From the NCBI RefSeq assembly GCF_001307275.1, contig NZ_CP012831.1:2294001-2358000 (forward strand): a stretch of DNA of 64,000 nt. Reading direction: 5' to 3'. The notes beneath the pieces are model-generated. The model was not told where the DNA came from. It made no database searches and saw only the letters and a program-made list of their open reading frames with translations. Below, piece after piece: positions 1 to 11,793 of the stretch; position 1 is the stretch's first letter; every line of letters starts with the position of its first letter. This DNA comes from Pseudomonas fluorescens. Its GTDB lineage: Bacteria; Pseudomonadota; Gammaproteobacteria; Pseudomonadales; Pseudomonadaceae. The position numbers and the translations under genes were made by a program.

Positions 1-664
1 GATCAGGCTCGATCATCCGGCGCAGGCGGGAAATCTGTACGTCGATGGAGCGCTCCAGCGCATCCCATTCACGACCGCGGGCCAGGTTCATCAGCTTGTC
101 GCGGGTCAGCGGCTGGCGAGCGTTCATCACCAGGGCCTTGAGCACGGCGAACTCACCGGTGGTGAGCATGTGGACCTCATCACCGCGCTTGAGCTCACGG
201 GTGGCCAGGGACAGTTCATAGTCGCCGAAGGTCACGCTTTCATCTTCGCTGCCCGGCGCGCCAGGCACCGGCGCCGACTGGCGACGCAGTACCGCCTTGA
301 CGCGGGCCATCAACTCGTCGGGATTGAACGGCTTGGCCAGGTAATCGTCGGCGCCCAGTTCCAGGCCCTTGATACGGCTCAACTCGTCGCCCTTGGCGGT
401 GAGCATGATGATCGGGATCTGGTTGTTGGCGCCGCGCAGGCGGCGGCAGGCGGTCAGGCCGTCTTCACCGGGCAGCATCAGGTCGAGTACGACCAGGTTG
501 AACACTTCACGGGCCAGCAACCGATCCATTTGCTCGGTGTTCGGTACGGTGCGGGCACGGTAGCCCTTGCTGACGAAAAAGCGTTCCAGCAGGCTGCTCA
601 GCCCTGGATCGTCGTCAACAATAAGAATTTTTTCGCCTTCAGCAGTTTGTGCAGTGCTGCTCAT
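1..664 (-). CDS. ompR: OmpR response regulator, 3' end cut by window edge
   Basis: Winged-helix response regulator, partner of the sensor kinase EnvZ in the osmotic/envelope response. About 221 of roughly 246 expected codons are present; the C-terminus lies beyond base 1. The N-terminal receiver domain shows the acidic pocket (ILIVDDDPG), the phospho-acceptor stretch VVLDLMLPGEDG and the switch lysine in LAKPFNPDEL. The C-terminal DNA-binding domain shows the RSIDVQISRLRR recognition region. The start is the ATG at 664 with a good Shine-Dalgarno (AAGGAGC) just upstream. envZ would be expected beyond the left edge. tex is divergent. Confidence 0.93.
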   Translation of the reverse strand, partial: MSSTAQTAEGEKILIVDDDPGLSSLLERFFVSKGYRARTVPNTEQMDRLLAREVFNLVVLDLMLPGEDGLTACRRLRGANNQIPIIMLTAKGDELSRIKGLELGADDYLAKPFNPDELMARVKAVLRRQSAPVPGAPGSEDESVTFGDYELSLATRELKRGDEVHMLTTGEFAVLKALVMNARQPLTRDKLMNLARGREWDALERSIDVQISRLRRMIEPD

Positions 665-1020
665 AGGAAGCTCCTTTGATCTCGGCGCGCATTATGGCCT
701 AGCTGCCGTTATACGCACCGTGTGCATTGTTAGCAGATTTTTCCTCTATCTCCACAAATCCGGGTATCAAGCCTACAGACCATGTCCCCCCCTCAGGACG
801 GAACGCTGGTTATAATGCGCGGCCTTTTGTGCCAGGGAATGCCGGATCGTGATCCCGGCGTGCCATTTTTTCAGCCTTGGCAAGGCAACTTTTTGAATTT
901 CGCGGGTCAACAGGCAGCCTTTTGACCCAGGCAGCGGCGCATGCCAGGCCGCTCAACCAGTCTCGCCGAGCCCGGTTTCTGTGGTGGCGAGCCTGATTTC
1001 ACAATTTGTCAGGTGGTTTT
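665..1020. other. ompR/tex divergent intergenic region
   Basis: About 355 bp between divergent ompR and tex. A clear TATAAT at 811-816 (followed by GCG) is a candidate -10 element for tex, with a poor -35, which would give a 5' leader of about 200 nt. No convincing ORF and no REP element is present, unlike most gaps in this window. Confidence 0.4.
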
Positions 1021-3344
<2,324 letters not shown>

Positions 3345-3345
<1 letters not shown>

Positions 3346-3728
3346 TGGACGTGCCGGCCGGGTTGGTGGAAAGCGCCTTTTTCAAGCTGCTCGGCTGCCG
3401 CTTGCAGAGCCTGGGGGACGGGGTGGCGCAAGTCGCCCTGGGCCTTGAGCCGCCGTTGCGCAACCGCGGCGGCAAGCTGCACGGCGGCGCACTGTTCAGC
3501 CTGGTGGACATCGCCATGGGCCTGGCCTGCTCCAGTGTCCATGGCTTTGACCAGCAAAGCGCGACCATCGAATGCAAGATCAACTACATTCGCGCTGTGT
3601 CCGACGGCGAAGTGCTGTGCACTGCCCGGGTCATCCACCCGGGCCGGCGCACGCTGGTGGTCGAGGCCGAGGTGATGCAAGGCGACAAACTGGTCGCAAA
3701 AGCGCAAGGCACGTTCGCTGTCCTATAG
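3345..3728 (+). CDS. PaaI-type hotdog-fold thioesterase
   Basis: 127-aa single-domain hotdog thioesterase of the PaaI/YdiI group, expected to hydrolyse acyl-CoA or related thioesters in the cytoplasm. The HGGALFSLVDIAMGLA stretch (about 46-61) is the family's core helix with the catalytic acidic residue, and the QSATIECKINYIR strand follows. The start codon overlaps the tex stop by one base. The substrate cannot be told from sequence, and the tex link may only be transcriptional. Confidence 0.85.
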
Positions 3729-3784
3729 CTCCCTGTTATCGATTTGAGTTAATTTCGACGCCATGAATGCAGTGTCGGGCTTTC

Positions 3785-3875
3785 CTGTGGGAGCGAGCTT
3801 GCTCGCGATAACGGAGGGTCAGTCAAGATCAACGTTGCTGATCCACCGCCATCGCGAGCAAGCTCGCTCCCACAG
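3785..3875. repeat. REPIN, family A, canonical
   Basis: Two family-A REPs in inverted orientation with GTGGGAGCG ends outward, about 91 bp, between the thioesterase gene and gshA (tandem genes). Confidence 0.9.
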
Positions 3876-3997
3876 TGGGGTTGCGGTGGCTAGCTTTTGG
3901 CACGAAAACCAGGCGAAAACGCCAGTTTTAACTTCACCCTTGTAGACCGTCTTGCCCACCCCCATATTGGGGCGACTGACGCGTGAAGGAATTCAAC

Positions 3998-5581
3998 TTG
4001 AGCGACCTTTTAAACCGCCGCCTGGCCTTGCTCGGCGAGCGCGCCAACCTCTCCCTGCTCGAACAGTGCCTGCACGGCATCGAGCGTGAATGCCTGCGTG
4101 TCACGGACGATGGGCGCCTGGCGCAGACTCCGCACCCCAAGGCCCTGGGTTCGGCGCTGACCAACGAACAGATCACTACCGACTATTCCGAGTCGCTGCT
4201 GGAGTTCATCACGCCGGCCCTGGCCAACCCGGCCGATACCTTGCGCAGCCTCGACAAGATCCACCGGTTTGCCTACAGCAAACTGGGTGACGAGTACTTG
4301 TGGAGCCCGTCGATGCCGTGCCCACTGCCGGCCGAAGAAGAGATTCCGATCGCCTACTACGGCACCTCGAATATCGGCCAGCTCAAGTACGTCTATCGCA
4401 AGGGCCTGGCCCTGCGCTACGGCAAGACCATGCAATGCATCGCCGGGATCCACTACAACTTTTCCCTGCCGGAAAAGCTCTGGCCGCTGCTCCGTCAGAA
4501 CGAAGCCGCCGAGGTGAGCGACCGGGACTTCCAATCGTCAGCCTACATCGCGCTGATCCGTAATTTCCGCCGCTACAGCTGGTTGCTGATGTACCTGTTC
4601 GGTGCCTCGCCGGCCCTGGACGTCGGTTTCCTGCGGGGCCGTCCGCACCAGTTGGAACAACTGGACCCGGACACCTTGTACCTGCCCTACGCCACCAGCC
4701 TGCGCATGAGCGACCTGGGTTACCAGAGCAACGCCCAGGCCGGCCTCACGCCATGCTACAACGACCTGGCGAGCTACACCGACAGCCTGCGCAAAGCGGT
4801 GGCGACGCCCTACGCGCCGTACGTCGAAGTCGGCACTCACCAGAACGGCGAGTGGGTGCAGCTCAATACCAACATCTTGCAGATCGAAAACGAGTACTAC
4901 TCCAACATCCGTCCCAAGCGCGTGACCTACACCGGCGAGCGACCGATCCAGGCCTTGATGGCCCGGGGGATCCAGTACGTCGAAGTGCGCTGCCTGGACA
5001 TCAACCCGTTCCTGCCGATGGGCATCGACCTCACCGAAGCGCGGTTCCTCGATGCGTTCCTGCTGTATTGCGGCCTCAATGACAGCCCGCAGCTGGAAAA
5101 CAACGAATGCGGCAACGCCACGAGCAACTTCCTGACCGTGGTCAAGGAAGGTCGCAAGCCAGGCCTGCAATTGCAGCGCCAGGGTCAAGCGGTGGACATG
5201 CAGGCCTGGGCCGTGGAATTGCTGGAAAAAATCGCTCCGCTGGCCGCGCTGCTCGACCAGAGCCAGGGTGGCGATGCCCATCGCCAGGCACTGGACGCGC
5301 AATTGGCGAAAGTCCGTGATCCGTCCCTGACGCCTTCCGCCCAGGTGCTGGCCGCCATGGCCGAACACCAGGAAAGCTTCGCCCAATTCTCCCTGCGCCA
5401 AAGCAAGGCCCACGCCGAATTCTTCCGCGCCGAGCCGTTGCCTGCCCAGGAACAAGCGACATTCGAAGAGACCGCACGCGAGTCGCTGGTCCAGCAAGCT
5501 GAGCTGGAACAGAACGAGGTGGGGGATTTCGATGTGTTCGTGGGTTCTTACCAGGCAAGCATCCTGGCGATCAGTAACTGA
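3998..5581 (+). CDS. gshA: Glutamate-cysteine ligase
   Basis: First enzyme of glutathione synthesis: ATP-dependent joining of L-glutamate and L-cysteine in the cytoplasm. Proteobacterial type-1 GshA; the conserved N-terminus ([20 protein letters not shown]), GIERECLRV and the [12 protein letters not shown] region are visible. I chose TTG 3998 because it gives 527 aa, the usual Pseudomonas length, and has AAGGA eight bases upstream. The in-frame GTG at 3983 would add five residues and has no better ribosome site. The gene stands alone between two REPINs. Glutathione ties it to the sulfur metabolism of the neighbouring loci only by pathway. Confidence 0.94.
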   Translation: MSDLLNRRLALLGERANLSLLEQCLHGIERECLRVTDDGRLAQTPHPKALGSALTNEQITTDYSESLLEFITPALANPADTLRSLDKIHRFAYSKLGDEYLWSPSMPCPLPAEEEIPIAYYGTSNIGQLKYVYRKGLALRYGKTMQCIAGIHYNFSLPEKLWPLLRQNEAAEVSDRDFQSSAYIALIRNFRRYSWLLMYLFGASPALDVGFLRGRPHQLEQLDPDTLYLPYATSLRMSDLGYQSNAQAGLTPCYNDLASYTDSLRKAVATPYAPYVEVGTHQNGEWVQLNTNILQIENEYYSNIRPKRVTYTGERPIQALMARGIQYVEVRCLDINPFLPMGIDLTEARFLDAFLLYCGLNDSPQLENNECGNATSNFLTVVKEGRKPGLQLQRQGQAVDMQAWAVELLEKIAPLAALLDQSQGGDAHRQALDAQLAKVRDPSLTPSAQVLAAMAEHQESFAQFSLRQSKAHAEFFRAEPLPAQEQATFEETARESLVQQAELEQNEVGDFDVFVGSYQASILAISN

Positions 5582-5585
5582 TCAG

Positions 5586-5599
5586 CCCGCCTTGGCGGG
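5586..5599 (+). terminator. Possible short hairpin after gshA
   Basis: CCCGCC and GGCGGG separated by TT, four bases after the gshA stop. There is no real T-tract, so intrinsic termination is doubtful; the REPIN just downstream may serve instead. Confidence 0.3.
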
Positions 5600-5607
5600 G
5601 ATACTCT

Positions 5608-5699
5608 TGTGGCGAGGGAGCTTGCTCCCGCTCGGCTGCGCAGCAGTCGTGAAATGGGGCCTGCTGCGCAGTCCAGCGGGAGCAAGCTCCCTCGCCACG
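5608..5699. repeat. REPIN, family B
   Basis: Inverted pair of family-B REPs (GGCGAGGGAGCTTGCTCCCG and complement) around a loop with its own CTGCGCAG-type inverted repeats. Lies between gshA and tauA. Confidence 0.9.
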
Positions 5700-5742
5700 G
5701 AGGCCTCAGTCATTTCCGGATGTTTTTTTCGCAAATAAGCTA

Positions 5743-5769
5743 ATTCGAAAAAGTTATTTATTTTTGAAT
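5743..5769. promoter_or_regulatory. AT-rich inverted repeat upstream of tauA
   Basis: ATTCGAAAAA (5743-5752) and TTTTTGAAT (5761-5769) form an imperfect inverted repeat 60-90 bp ahead of tauA in an otherwise GC-rich genome. Taurine operons are generally under CysB-type sulfate-starvation control; that this is such a site is inference. Confidence 0.35.
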
Positions 5770-5830
5770 TCTTAGATCATTTAGTCTCCTCGAACGCCGA
5801 ACGTCCGGCGGCCTGTTGAGGAGATTTTCC

Positions 5831-6808
5831 ATGTCTTTGCGTTTCCCCCTTCGCCTTCTCGCGGCCGCCTCCCTGGCAGCCACGAGTCTTTTTGCCCAGG
5901 CAGCCGACCTGACCGTCGCTTACCAGACCACCGTCGACCCGGCCAAAGTCGCCCAGGCCGATGGCGCCTACGAAAAAGCCACCCAAGCCAAGATCGACTG
6001 GCGCAAGTTCGACAACGGTGCCGACGTCATCACCGCCATCGCTTCGGGCGATGTGCAGATCGGCTACCTCGGGTCCAGCCCGTTGACCGCGGCCATCACC
6101 CGCAAGGTCCCGGTGGAAACCTTCCTCATCGCCACCCAGATCGGCGCCGCCGAGGCCTTGGTGGTTCGTGACGGCTCCGGCATTAATTCCCCGCAAGACC
6201 TGATCGGCAAGAAGATCGCCGTGCCGTTCGTGTCCACCGGTCACTACAGCCTGCTCGCCGCGTTGAAGCACTGGAACATCGACCCGTCGAAAGTCACCGT
6301 GCTCAACCTGGCGCCACCGGCCATCATCGCCGCCTGGAAGCGTGGCGACATCGACGCCACCTACGTCTGGGACCCGGCCCTGGGTGTGGCCAAGGAAAAC
6401 GGCAAGGTGCTGATCACCTCCGCGGAGCTGGCCAAGTTCGGCGCACCGACGTTCGACGCCTGGATCGTGCGCAAGGACTTCGCCCAGAAGCACCCTGAAA
6501 TCGTCACCGCCTTCGCCAAAGTGACCCTGGACGCCTACGCCCAGTACCGCAAGGACCCACAAGCCTGGCTGGCCGATGCGTCCAACGTCGACAAACTGGT
6601 GAAGCTCTCCGGTGCCAAGGCCAGCGATATCCCGTTGTTACTGCAAGGCAACGTCTTTCCCCTGGCGGCCGATCAGGTCGTGAGCCTCGGCGCACCGACC
6701 ACCCGAGCCATCACCGATACCGCGGCGTTCCTCAAGGAGCAAGGCAAAGTCGAAGCCGTGCTGCCGGACTACGCGCCTTACGTCAGCGCCAAATACATCA
6801 CTCGCTGA
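5831..6808 (+). CDS. tauA: Taurine ABC transporter, periplasmic binding protein
   Basis: 325-aa periplasmic solute-binding protein that captures taurine for TauBC. A Sec signal peptide is evident (about 1-25, ending FAQA|ADLTV). The mature protein opens with [18 protein letters not shown], and the [13 protein letters not shown] segment is typical of the sulfonate-binding (SsuA/TauA) family. Start ATG 5831 has GAGGAG eight bases upstream and gives a proper signal sequence; an upstream in-frame start adds only five residues. First gene of tauABCD, expressed under sulfate limitation in related bacteria. Confidence 0.92.
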   Translation: MSLRFPLRLLAAASLAATSLFAQAADLTVAYQTTVDPAKVAQADGAYEKATQAKIDWRKFDNGADVITAIASGDVQIGYLGSSPLTAAITRKVPVETFLIATQIGAAEALVVRDGSGINSPQDLIGKKIAVPFVSTGHYSLLAALKHWNIDPSKVTVLNLAPPAIIAAWKRGDIDATYVWDPALGVAKENGKVLITSAELAKFGAPTFDAWIVRKDFAQKHPEIVTAFAKVTLDAYAQYRKDPQAWLADASNVDKLVKLSGAKASDIPLLLQGNVFPLAADQVVSLGAPTTRAITDTAAFLKEQGKVEAVLPDYAPYVSAKYITR

Positions 6809-6828
6809 TCAAAAAAAGGAGACATGCG

Positions 6829-7623
6829 ATGGCCTTGCTACAGCTGGAGCGCATCAGCGCACAGTACCCCGGCGCAGCGGAACCGGTGCTGGCGGATATT
6901 TCCCTGACCCTGGGGCCGAAGCAGTTGCTGGTTGCCCTCGGTCCATCCGGCAGTGGCAAGACATCGCTGTTGAACCTGATTGCCGGGTTCGTCGAGCCCA
7001 GCGCCGGGCAGATCACCCTCGACGGCACGCCGGTCAAGGGCCCGAGCGCCGAACGCGGCGTGGTGTTCCAGGACGATGCGCTGCTGCCGTGGCAAGACGT
7101 GCTGGCAAACGTTGGGTTCGGCCTGGAACTGGCCGGCGTCCCCAAGGAAAAACGCGAGGCTCGCGCCCGGGAAATGCTTGCCCTGGTGGACCTGGCCGGT
7201 TTCGAGCAACGCCGCGTCTGGCAGCTCTCCGGCGGCCAGAAACAACGCGTCGGCCTGGCCCGGGCGTTGGCGGCCGACCCGCGTGTGCTGTTGATGGACG
7301 AACCGTTCGGCGCGCTGGACGCCTTCACCCGCGAGCAGATGCAGGAACTGTTGCTGCAGGTCTGGCAGCGCACCGCCAAGCCGGTGTTCCTGATCACCCA
7401 TGACATTGAAGAAGCCGTCTTCCTCGCCACGGACTTGATTCTGCTGGCACCGAACCCGGGGCAGATCGTCGAACGCCTGAGCCTGGATTTCGGCCAGCGC
7501 TACGGGGCCGGGGAATCGGCACGGTCGATCAAGTCCGACCCGCGCTTCATCGAAACCCGCGAGCATGTGCTCGCCAAAGTGTTTTCCCAACGCAGCGCCA
7601 CTCGACCCCAGGAGCGCGCATGA
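6829..7623 (+). CDS. tauB: Taurine ABC transporter ATP-binding protein
   Basis: 264-aa ABC ATPase that powers taurine import through TauC. Walker [10 protein letters not shown] (about 39-47), Q-loop in [13 protein letters not shown], signature LSGGQKQR, Walker [12 protein letters not shown] and switch histidine in [16 protein letters not shown] are all intact. The AAAGGAG ribosome site precedes ATG 6829. The gene overlaps tauC by four bases (ATGA), so the two are translationally coupled. Confidence 0.92.
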   Translation: MALLQLERISAQYPGAAEPVLADISLTLGPKQLLVALGPSGSGKTSLLNLIAGFVEPSAGQITLDGTPVKGPSAERGVVFQDDALLPWQDVLANVGFGLELAGVPKEKREARAREMLALVDLAGFEQRRVWQLSGGQKQRVGLARALAADPRVLLMDEPFGALDAFTREQMQELLLQVWQRTAKPVFLITHDIEEAVFLATDLILLAPNPGQIVERLSLDFGQRYGAGESARSIKSDPRFIETREHVLAKVFSQRSATRPQERA

Positions 7624-8459
7624 GCAGCTACGAAATTCCCGCCGGGGTCCGTGACGCGACGACCCGGCCCGCGGCCAGCGGTTTGAGGCCCCACCTGAGT
7701 ACGCGTTGGATCAGCGGCTTGACCCTGATCGCGTTGCTGGCAGCCTGGTGGGCCGTCACCGCCAGCGGCCTGATCGAACCGCTGTTCCTGCCCCCGCCCT
7801 CGGCCGTACTGCAAAAAGGCTGGCTGCTGGCGACCCACGGCTACATGGACTCCACCCTCTGGCAACACTTGGCCGCCAGCCTTGAACGCATCGGCCTGGG
7901 CCTGTTGTTCGCGGTGCTGACGGCGGTGCCGGTGGGCATCGCCATCGGCGCCAACCGCATCGCGCGCGGTGTGCTCGATCCGTTGATCGAGTTCTACCGG
8001 CCGATTCCACCGTTGGCGTACCTGCCATTGATCGTGATCTGGTGCGGCATTGGCGAGCTGTCGAAGGTGCTGCTGATCTACCTGGCGATCTTCGCCCCGA
8101 TTGCCATTGCCACCGCCACCGGCGTGCGCACCGTCGACCGGGCCAAGCTGCGCGCGGCGCAATCGTTGGGCGCCACGCGGGCACAGTTGATTCGCCATGT
8201 AATCGTGCCCAGTGCCCTGCCGGACATTCTCACCGGCATCCGCATTGGCCTGGGCGTGGGCTGGTCGACACTGGTGGCCGCCGAACTGATCGCCGCCACC
8301 AGCGGCCTGGGGTTCATGGTGCAGTCAGCGGCGCAGTTCCTGGTCACCGATGTGGTGGTGCTGGGAATCCTGGTGATCGCGCTGATTGCCTTCGCCATGG
8401 AAATGGGCCTGCGCGCCCTGCAACGCAAACTGGTGCCGTGGCACGGCCAGACCCATTGA
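7620..8459 (+). CDS. tauC: Taurine ABC transporter permease
   Basis: 279-aa inner-membrane permease with about six transmembrane segments; the first starts near residue 33 ([19 protein letters not shown]). The cytoplasmic EAA-type loop that docks on TauB is the [19 protein letters not shown] stretch. It overlaps tauB by four bases and is followed 49 bp later by tauD. Confidence 0.92.
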   Translation: MSSYEIPAGVRDATTRPAASGLRPHLSTRWISGLTLIALLAAWWAVTASGLIEPLFLPPPSAVLQKGWLLATHGYMDSTLWQHLAASLERIGLGLLFAVLTAVPVGIAIGANRIARGVLDPLIEFYRPIPPLAYLPLIVIWCGIGELSKVLLIYLAIFAPIAIATATGVRTVDRAKLRAAQSLGATRAQLIRHVIVPSALPDILTGIRIGLGVGWSTLVAAELIAATSGLGFMVQSAAQFLVTDVVVLGILVIALIAFAMEMGLRALQRKLVPWHGQTH

Positions 8460-8508
8460 TACCCAATGACCACGCCGACCATTCGGCGCCCAGACCGAGA
8501 ACACAGCG

Positions 8509-9351
8509 ATGAACCGCCCGACCATTACGCCTTTGAGCACCGCCCTCGGCGCGCAGATCGAAGGAATCGATATCCGCCAGCCGCTGAGCCTGGCCGACCG
8601 CGACACCCTCGAGCAGGCGCTGCTCGAACACCAGGTGCTGTTTTTCCGCGACCAGCCCATCGAACCGCCACAGCAGGCGCGTTTCGCCGGGTATTTTGGC
8701 GACCTGCACATTCATCCGATCTACCCCAACGTGCCGGAGCAGCCTGAAGTATTGGTGCTCGACACCGCCGTCACCGATGTCCGCGACAACGCCGTGTGGC
8801 ACACCGACGTGACCTTTCTGCCGACACCAGCCCTCGGCGCGGTGCTCAGCGCCAAGCTGTTGCCGGCTGTGGGTGGCGATACATTGTGGGCCAGTGGTAT
8901 CGCCGCCTATGAAGCCTTGTCGACACCGTTGAAACGCTTGCTGGAAGGCCTGACGGCGACCCACGATTTCACCCGGTCCTTTCCCTTGGAGCGCTTTGGC
9001 AACACCGCCGAAGACCTGGCGCGCTGGGAAGAGGCACGGCGGAAAAACCCGCCGCTGTCCCATCCGGTGATCCGCACCCATCCGGTGAGCGGGCGTCGTT
9101 CACTGTTCGTCAATGAAGGCTTCACGACACGGATCAACGAGCTGTCGGAAAGCGAAAGCGAGGCGATCCTGAAACTGCTGTTCGCCCACGCCACCCGCCC
9201 GGAGTTCACCCTGCGCTGGCGCTGGCAGGTCAACGACGTGGCGTTTTGGGATAACCGTGTGACCCAGCATTTCGCCGTGGACGACTACCGCCCGGCCCGG
9301 CGGGTGATGCACCGGGCGACGGTGTTGGGGGATGTGCCGTTTTTTCGCTGA
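8509..9351 (+). CDS. tauD: Taurine dioxygenase
   Basis: 280-aa Fe(II)/2-oxoglutarate dioxygenase that hydroxylates taurine, releasing sulfite and aminoacetaldehyde. The iron triad is readable as H98-x-D100 (WHTDVTF) and H254 (VTQHFA), with R265 and R269 in the 2-oxoglutarate/sulfonate-binding stretch RPARRVMHR; spacing matches the well-known E. coli enzyme. Last gene of the tau operon, whose sulfite product feeds cysteine synthesis. Confidence 0.94.
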   Translation: MNRPTITPLSTALGAQIEGIDIRQPLSLADRDTLEQALLEHQVLFFRDQPIEPPQQARFAGYFGDLHIHPIYPNVPEQPEVLVLDTAVTDVRDNAVWHTDVTFLPTPALGAVLSAKLLPAVGGDTLWASGIAAYEALSTPLKRLLEGLTATHDFTRSFPLERFGNTAEDLARWEEARRKNPPLSHPVIRTHPVSGRRSLFVNEGFTTRINELSESESEAILKLLFAHATRPEFTLRWRWQVNDVAFWDNRVTQHFAVDDYRPARRVMHRATVLGDVPFFR

Positions 9352-9365
9352 ACCCACCACTCACT

Positions 9366-9526
9366 TGTGGCGAGGGAGCTTGCTCCCGCTCGACTGCGCT
9401 GTAGGAGCTGCCGAAGGCTGCGATCTTTTGATCTTTCGCTTGAGACTCAAGCATCGGCGGAAAGATCGCAGCCTCGCTTCGCTCGACAGCTCCTACAGCC
9501 CAGCGGGAGCAAGCTCCCTCGCCACA
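9366..9526. repeat. Nested REPIN: family C inside family B
   Basis: Outer family-B arms at about 9366-9398 and 9499-9526 enclose a complete family-C inverted element (about 9399-9498, arms starting TAGGAGCTG and ending CAGCTCCTA). Located at the convergent tauD/aldo-keto reductase junction. Confidence 0.85.
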
Positions 9527-9536
9527 GGGGGTTGTG

Positions 9537-10574
9537 TTACTCAGCTGACGAAGGCTTTTCCCAAAGATTGATCCCGCCTTCCTGGGCAAACCGGTCGATC
9601 TCGGCCAGCTCTTCGGCGCTGAAGTTCAGGTTCTGCAAGGCTCCGACGTTCTCGATGATCTGCTCCGGCCGGCTGGCGCCGATCAGGGCGGAGGTGACCC
9701 GGGGATCGCGCAAGGTCCAGGCCAGGGCCATTTGCGCCAGGCTCTGGCCACGACGCTGGGCGATCTCATTGAGGGCGCGCACGTGGGCGAGGTTCTCCTG
9801 CGACAAGTGCGAAGCCTGCAACGAGCCACCCCCCGGACGATTCACCCGCGCATCGGCCGGAACGCCCTTGAGGTACTTGTCGGTCAGCAGCCCTTGGGCC
9901 AGTGGGGTGAAGGCAATCACACCGGTACCCAATTCGTCGGTGGCGTCCAGCAGGTCTTTTTCCACCCAGCGGTTGAGCAGGTTGTAGGCCGGCTGGTGGA
10001 TCAGCAGCGGGACTTTCCATTCCTTGAGCAGCGCCGCCATTTCCCGGGTCTTCACCCCGGAATACGAGGAAATGCCGATGTACAACGCCTTGCCCTGCTG
10101 CACCGCAATGGCCAGTGCACTGGCGGTTTCTTCCAGTGGCGTATCGGGGTCGAAGCGGTGGGAATAGAAGATATCCACATAGTCCAGCCCCAGGCGTTGC
10201 AGGCTCTGGTCGAGGCTGGCCAGCACATATTTGCGCGAACCGCCGCCCTGGCCGTAAGGTCCCGGCCACATGTCCCAACCGGCCTTGCTGGAGATGATCA
10301 ACTCATCGCGGTACTGCTGGAAATCTTCGCGCAGCAACCGGCCAAAATTGATCTCGGCGCTGCCGTAGGGCGGGCCGTAGTTGTTGGCCAGGTCGAAGTG
10401 GTTGATGCCCAGGTCGAACGCCGTGCGCAGCAAGGCACGCTGGGTGTCGATGGGCGTACTGTCGCCAAAGTTATGCCACAACCCCAGCGACAACGCCGGC
10501 AGCACCAACCCGCTGCGACCGACGCGGCGGTAAGGAATGGAATCGTAGCGATTTTGCGCAGCGGTGTAGGTCAT
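9537..10574 (-). CDS. Aldo/keto reductase, YghZ/MgrA type
   Basis: 345-aa NADPH-dependent aldo/keto reductase (AKR14-like, related to E. coli L-glyceraldehyde-3-phosphate/methylglyoxal reductase YghZ). The catalytic tetrad is readable: D61 (FDLANNYG), Y66, K97 (ISSKAGW) and H139 (FYSHRFD). The C-terminal SALIGASRPEQI supplies cofactor-phosphate contacts. Cytoplasmic, probably detoxifying or reducing small aldehydes. Substrate not determinable. It ends 11 bp from the nested REPIN and has its own promoter side facing LysR. Confidence 0.85.
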   Translation of the reverse strand: MTYTAAQNRYDSIPYRRVGRSGLVLPALSLGLWHNFGDSTPIDTQRALLRTAFDLGINHFDLANNYGPPYGSAEINFGRLLREDFQQYRDELIISSKAGWDMWPGPYGQGGGSRKYVLASLDQSLQRLGLDYVDIFYSHRFDPDTPLEETASALAIAVQQGKALYIGISSYSGVKTREMAALLKEWKVPLLIHQPAYNLLNRWVEKDLLDATDELGTGVIAFTPLAQGLLTDKYLKGVPADARVNRPGGGSLQASHLSQENLAHVRALNEIAQRRGQSLAQMALAWTLRDPRVTSALIGASRPEQIIENVGALQNLNFSAEELAEIDRFAQEGGINLWEKPSSAE

Positions 10575-10657
10575 CGAAAAGGCTCTCTGTTCGGACGGCG
10601 GGTGACAGACGCTAACATTTCACAGACGCCTCGGTCAGGCTGAAAGTTCGCAATAGG

Positions 10658-10747
10658 GTGGGAGCGAGCTTGCTCGCGATAGCGGTGGATCAGCCAACGA
10701 AAATATCGATTGGCAAAGGCCTCATCGCGAGCAAGCTCGCTCCCACA
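10658..10747. repeat. REPIN, family A, canonical
   Basis: Inverted family-A pair, about 90 bp, between two minus-strand genes. Confidence 0.9.
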
Positions 10748-10772
10748 AGGCCAGCGATAACCACGGGCCCCA

Positions 10773-11663
10773 CTAACGCGCCTGCGCAAACACCTCCGCC
10801 ACCCAATCCACGAATACGCGAACCCGTGGCGACATGTGTCGGTTGTGGGGATAGAGCACCGACACCGGCATGGAAGGCGGCGGGTAGGCGGTGAGGACTT
10901 CCTGGATCATTCCCTGCCGGATCGGTTCTTCCATTCGGTAATGCGGGCATTGGATCAGGCCCATGCCGGCGATGGCCGAGGCGGCGTAGATCTCGGCGCC
11001 GGACACCGACAACGAGCCCCCGATCGGCACCTCATGGAGTTCGCCATCGACCATGAACTCGAACGGATAGAGTTTGGCGGTGGTCCGCGAGACGTAATTC
11101 ACCGCCCTGTGATGCTTCAAGTCATCGAGGCTCTTCGGCTCGCCATACTGGCGCAGGTAACCGGGACTGGCACAGGTGATCTGCCGAAGATTGGCGACAC
11201 GCCGGCCGATCAATGACGAATCCGCCAGCGTACCGGAGCGCAGCACGCAATCGACGCCCTCGGCAATCAGGTCGACGAAACGATCCGCCTCGCTGATGAA
11301 CAGTTCTATTTCGGGGTAGCGGGCCATGAATTGCGGCAACGCCGGAATCACGAAGTACCGCGCCTGGGTGCCATGCAGGTCTACTCTGAGTTTGCCTTTG
11401 GGCGCCACGCCGCGAAACGCCAGTTCGGCCTCTTCAAGCTCCGCCAGCAATTGCACGCAGCGCGGGTAGTAGGCCTCGCCGTCGAGGGTCGGGCGCACCT
11501 TGCGGGTGCTGCGCTCCAGCAAACGAATGCCCAGCCAGGCTTCGAATTGATTGAGCGTATGGGTCAGCGTGGCCCGGGGCATATTCAAGTCTTCAGCGGC
11601 CAGGGTGAAGCTGCTGCGCTCGTATATGCGGACAAATACCCTCATCGCCTTGACCTGGTCCAT
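10773..11663 (-). CDS. LysR-family transcriptional regulator
   Basis: 296-aa LysR regulator. N-terminal winged helix-turn-helix (about 1-60; FVRIYERSSFTLAAEDL then PRATLTHTLNQFEAWLG) and C-terminal substrate-binding domain (about 90-290). It is divergent from the SDR gene with 130 bp between, and an 11/12 inverted repeat with a T-N11-A centre lies just upstream of its start, so it very likely controls itself and the SDR. Effector unknown; related to regulators of the CrgA/YhjC type. Confidence 0.87.
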   Translation of the reverse strand: MDQVKAMRVFVRIYERSSFTLAAEDLNMPRATLTHTLNQFEAWLGIRLLERSTRKVRPTLDGEAYYPRCVQLLAELEEAELAFRGVAPKGKLRVDLHGTQARYFVIPALPQFMARYPEIELFISEADRFVDLIAEGVDCVLRSGTLADSSLIGRRVANLRQITCASPGYLRQYGEPKSLDDLKHHRAVNYVSRTTAKLYPFEFMVDGELHEVPIGGSLSVSGAEIYAASAIAGMGLIQCPHYRMEEPIRQGMIQEVLTAYPPPSMPVSVLYPHNRHMSPRVRVFVDWVAEVFAQAR

Positions 11664-11674
11664 CTGAACCCCGT

Positions 11675-11709
11675 GCCTTGATTGTTGGAAAATATTGAAC
11701 AGTCAAGGC
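11675..11709. promoter_or_regulatory. Inverted repeat in LysR/SDR intergenic region, likely LysR operator
   Basis: GCCTTGATTGTT (11675-11686) and AACAGTCAAGGC (11698-11709) match at 11 of 12 paired positions around an 11-nt spacer, placing T and A eleven bases apart as in LysR boxes. It begins 12 bp from the regulator's start codon and 85 bp before the SDR start. Confidence 0.6.
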
Positions 11710-11793
11710 AACTCTCGAACATTTATCGCCAAGAGTAAACATGTGAATCTGGTTTCAACGAATCAAGACACTTCAACCTCAAAGGAATCTCAC

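Noticed and set aside
3763..3945. Short ORF between the thioesterase gene and gshA
   Set aside because: Most of it translates the REPIN itself; the same false peptide (ASLLAIA or SKLAPT) recurs wherever family-A REPs are translated.
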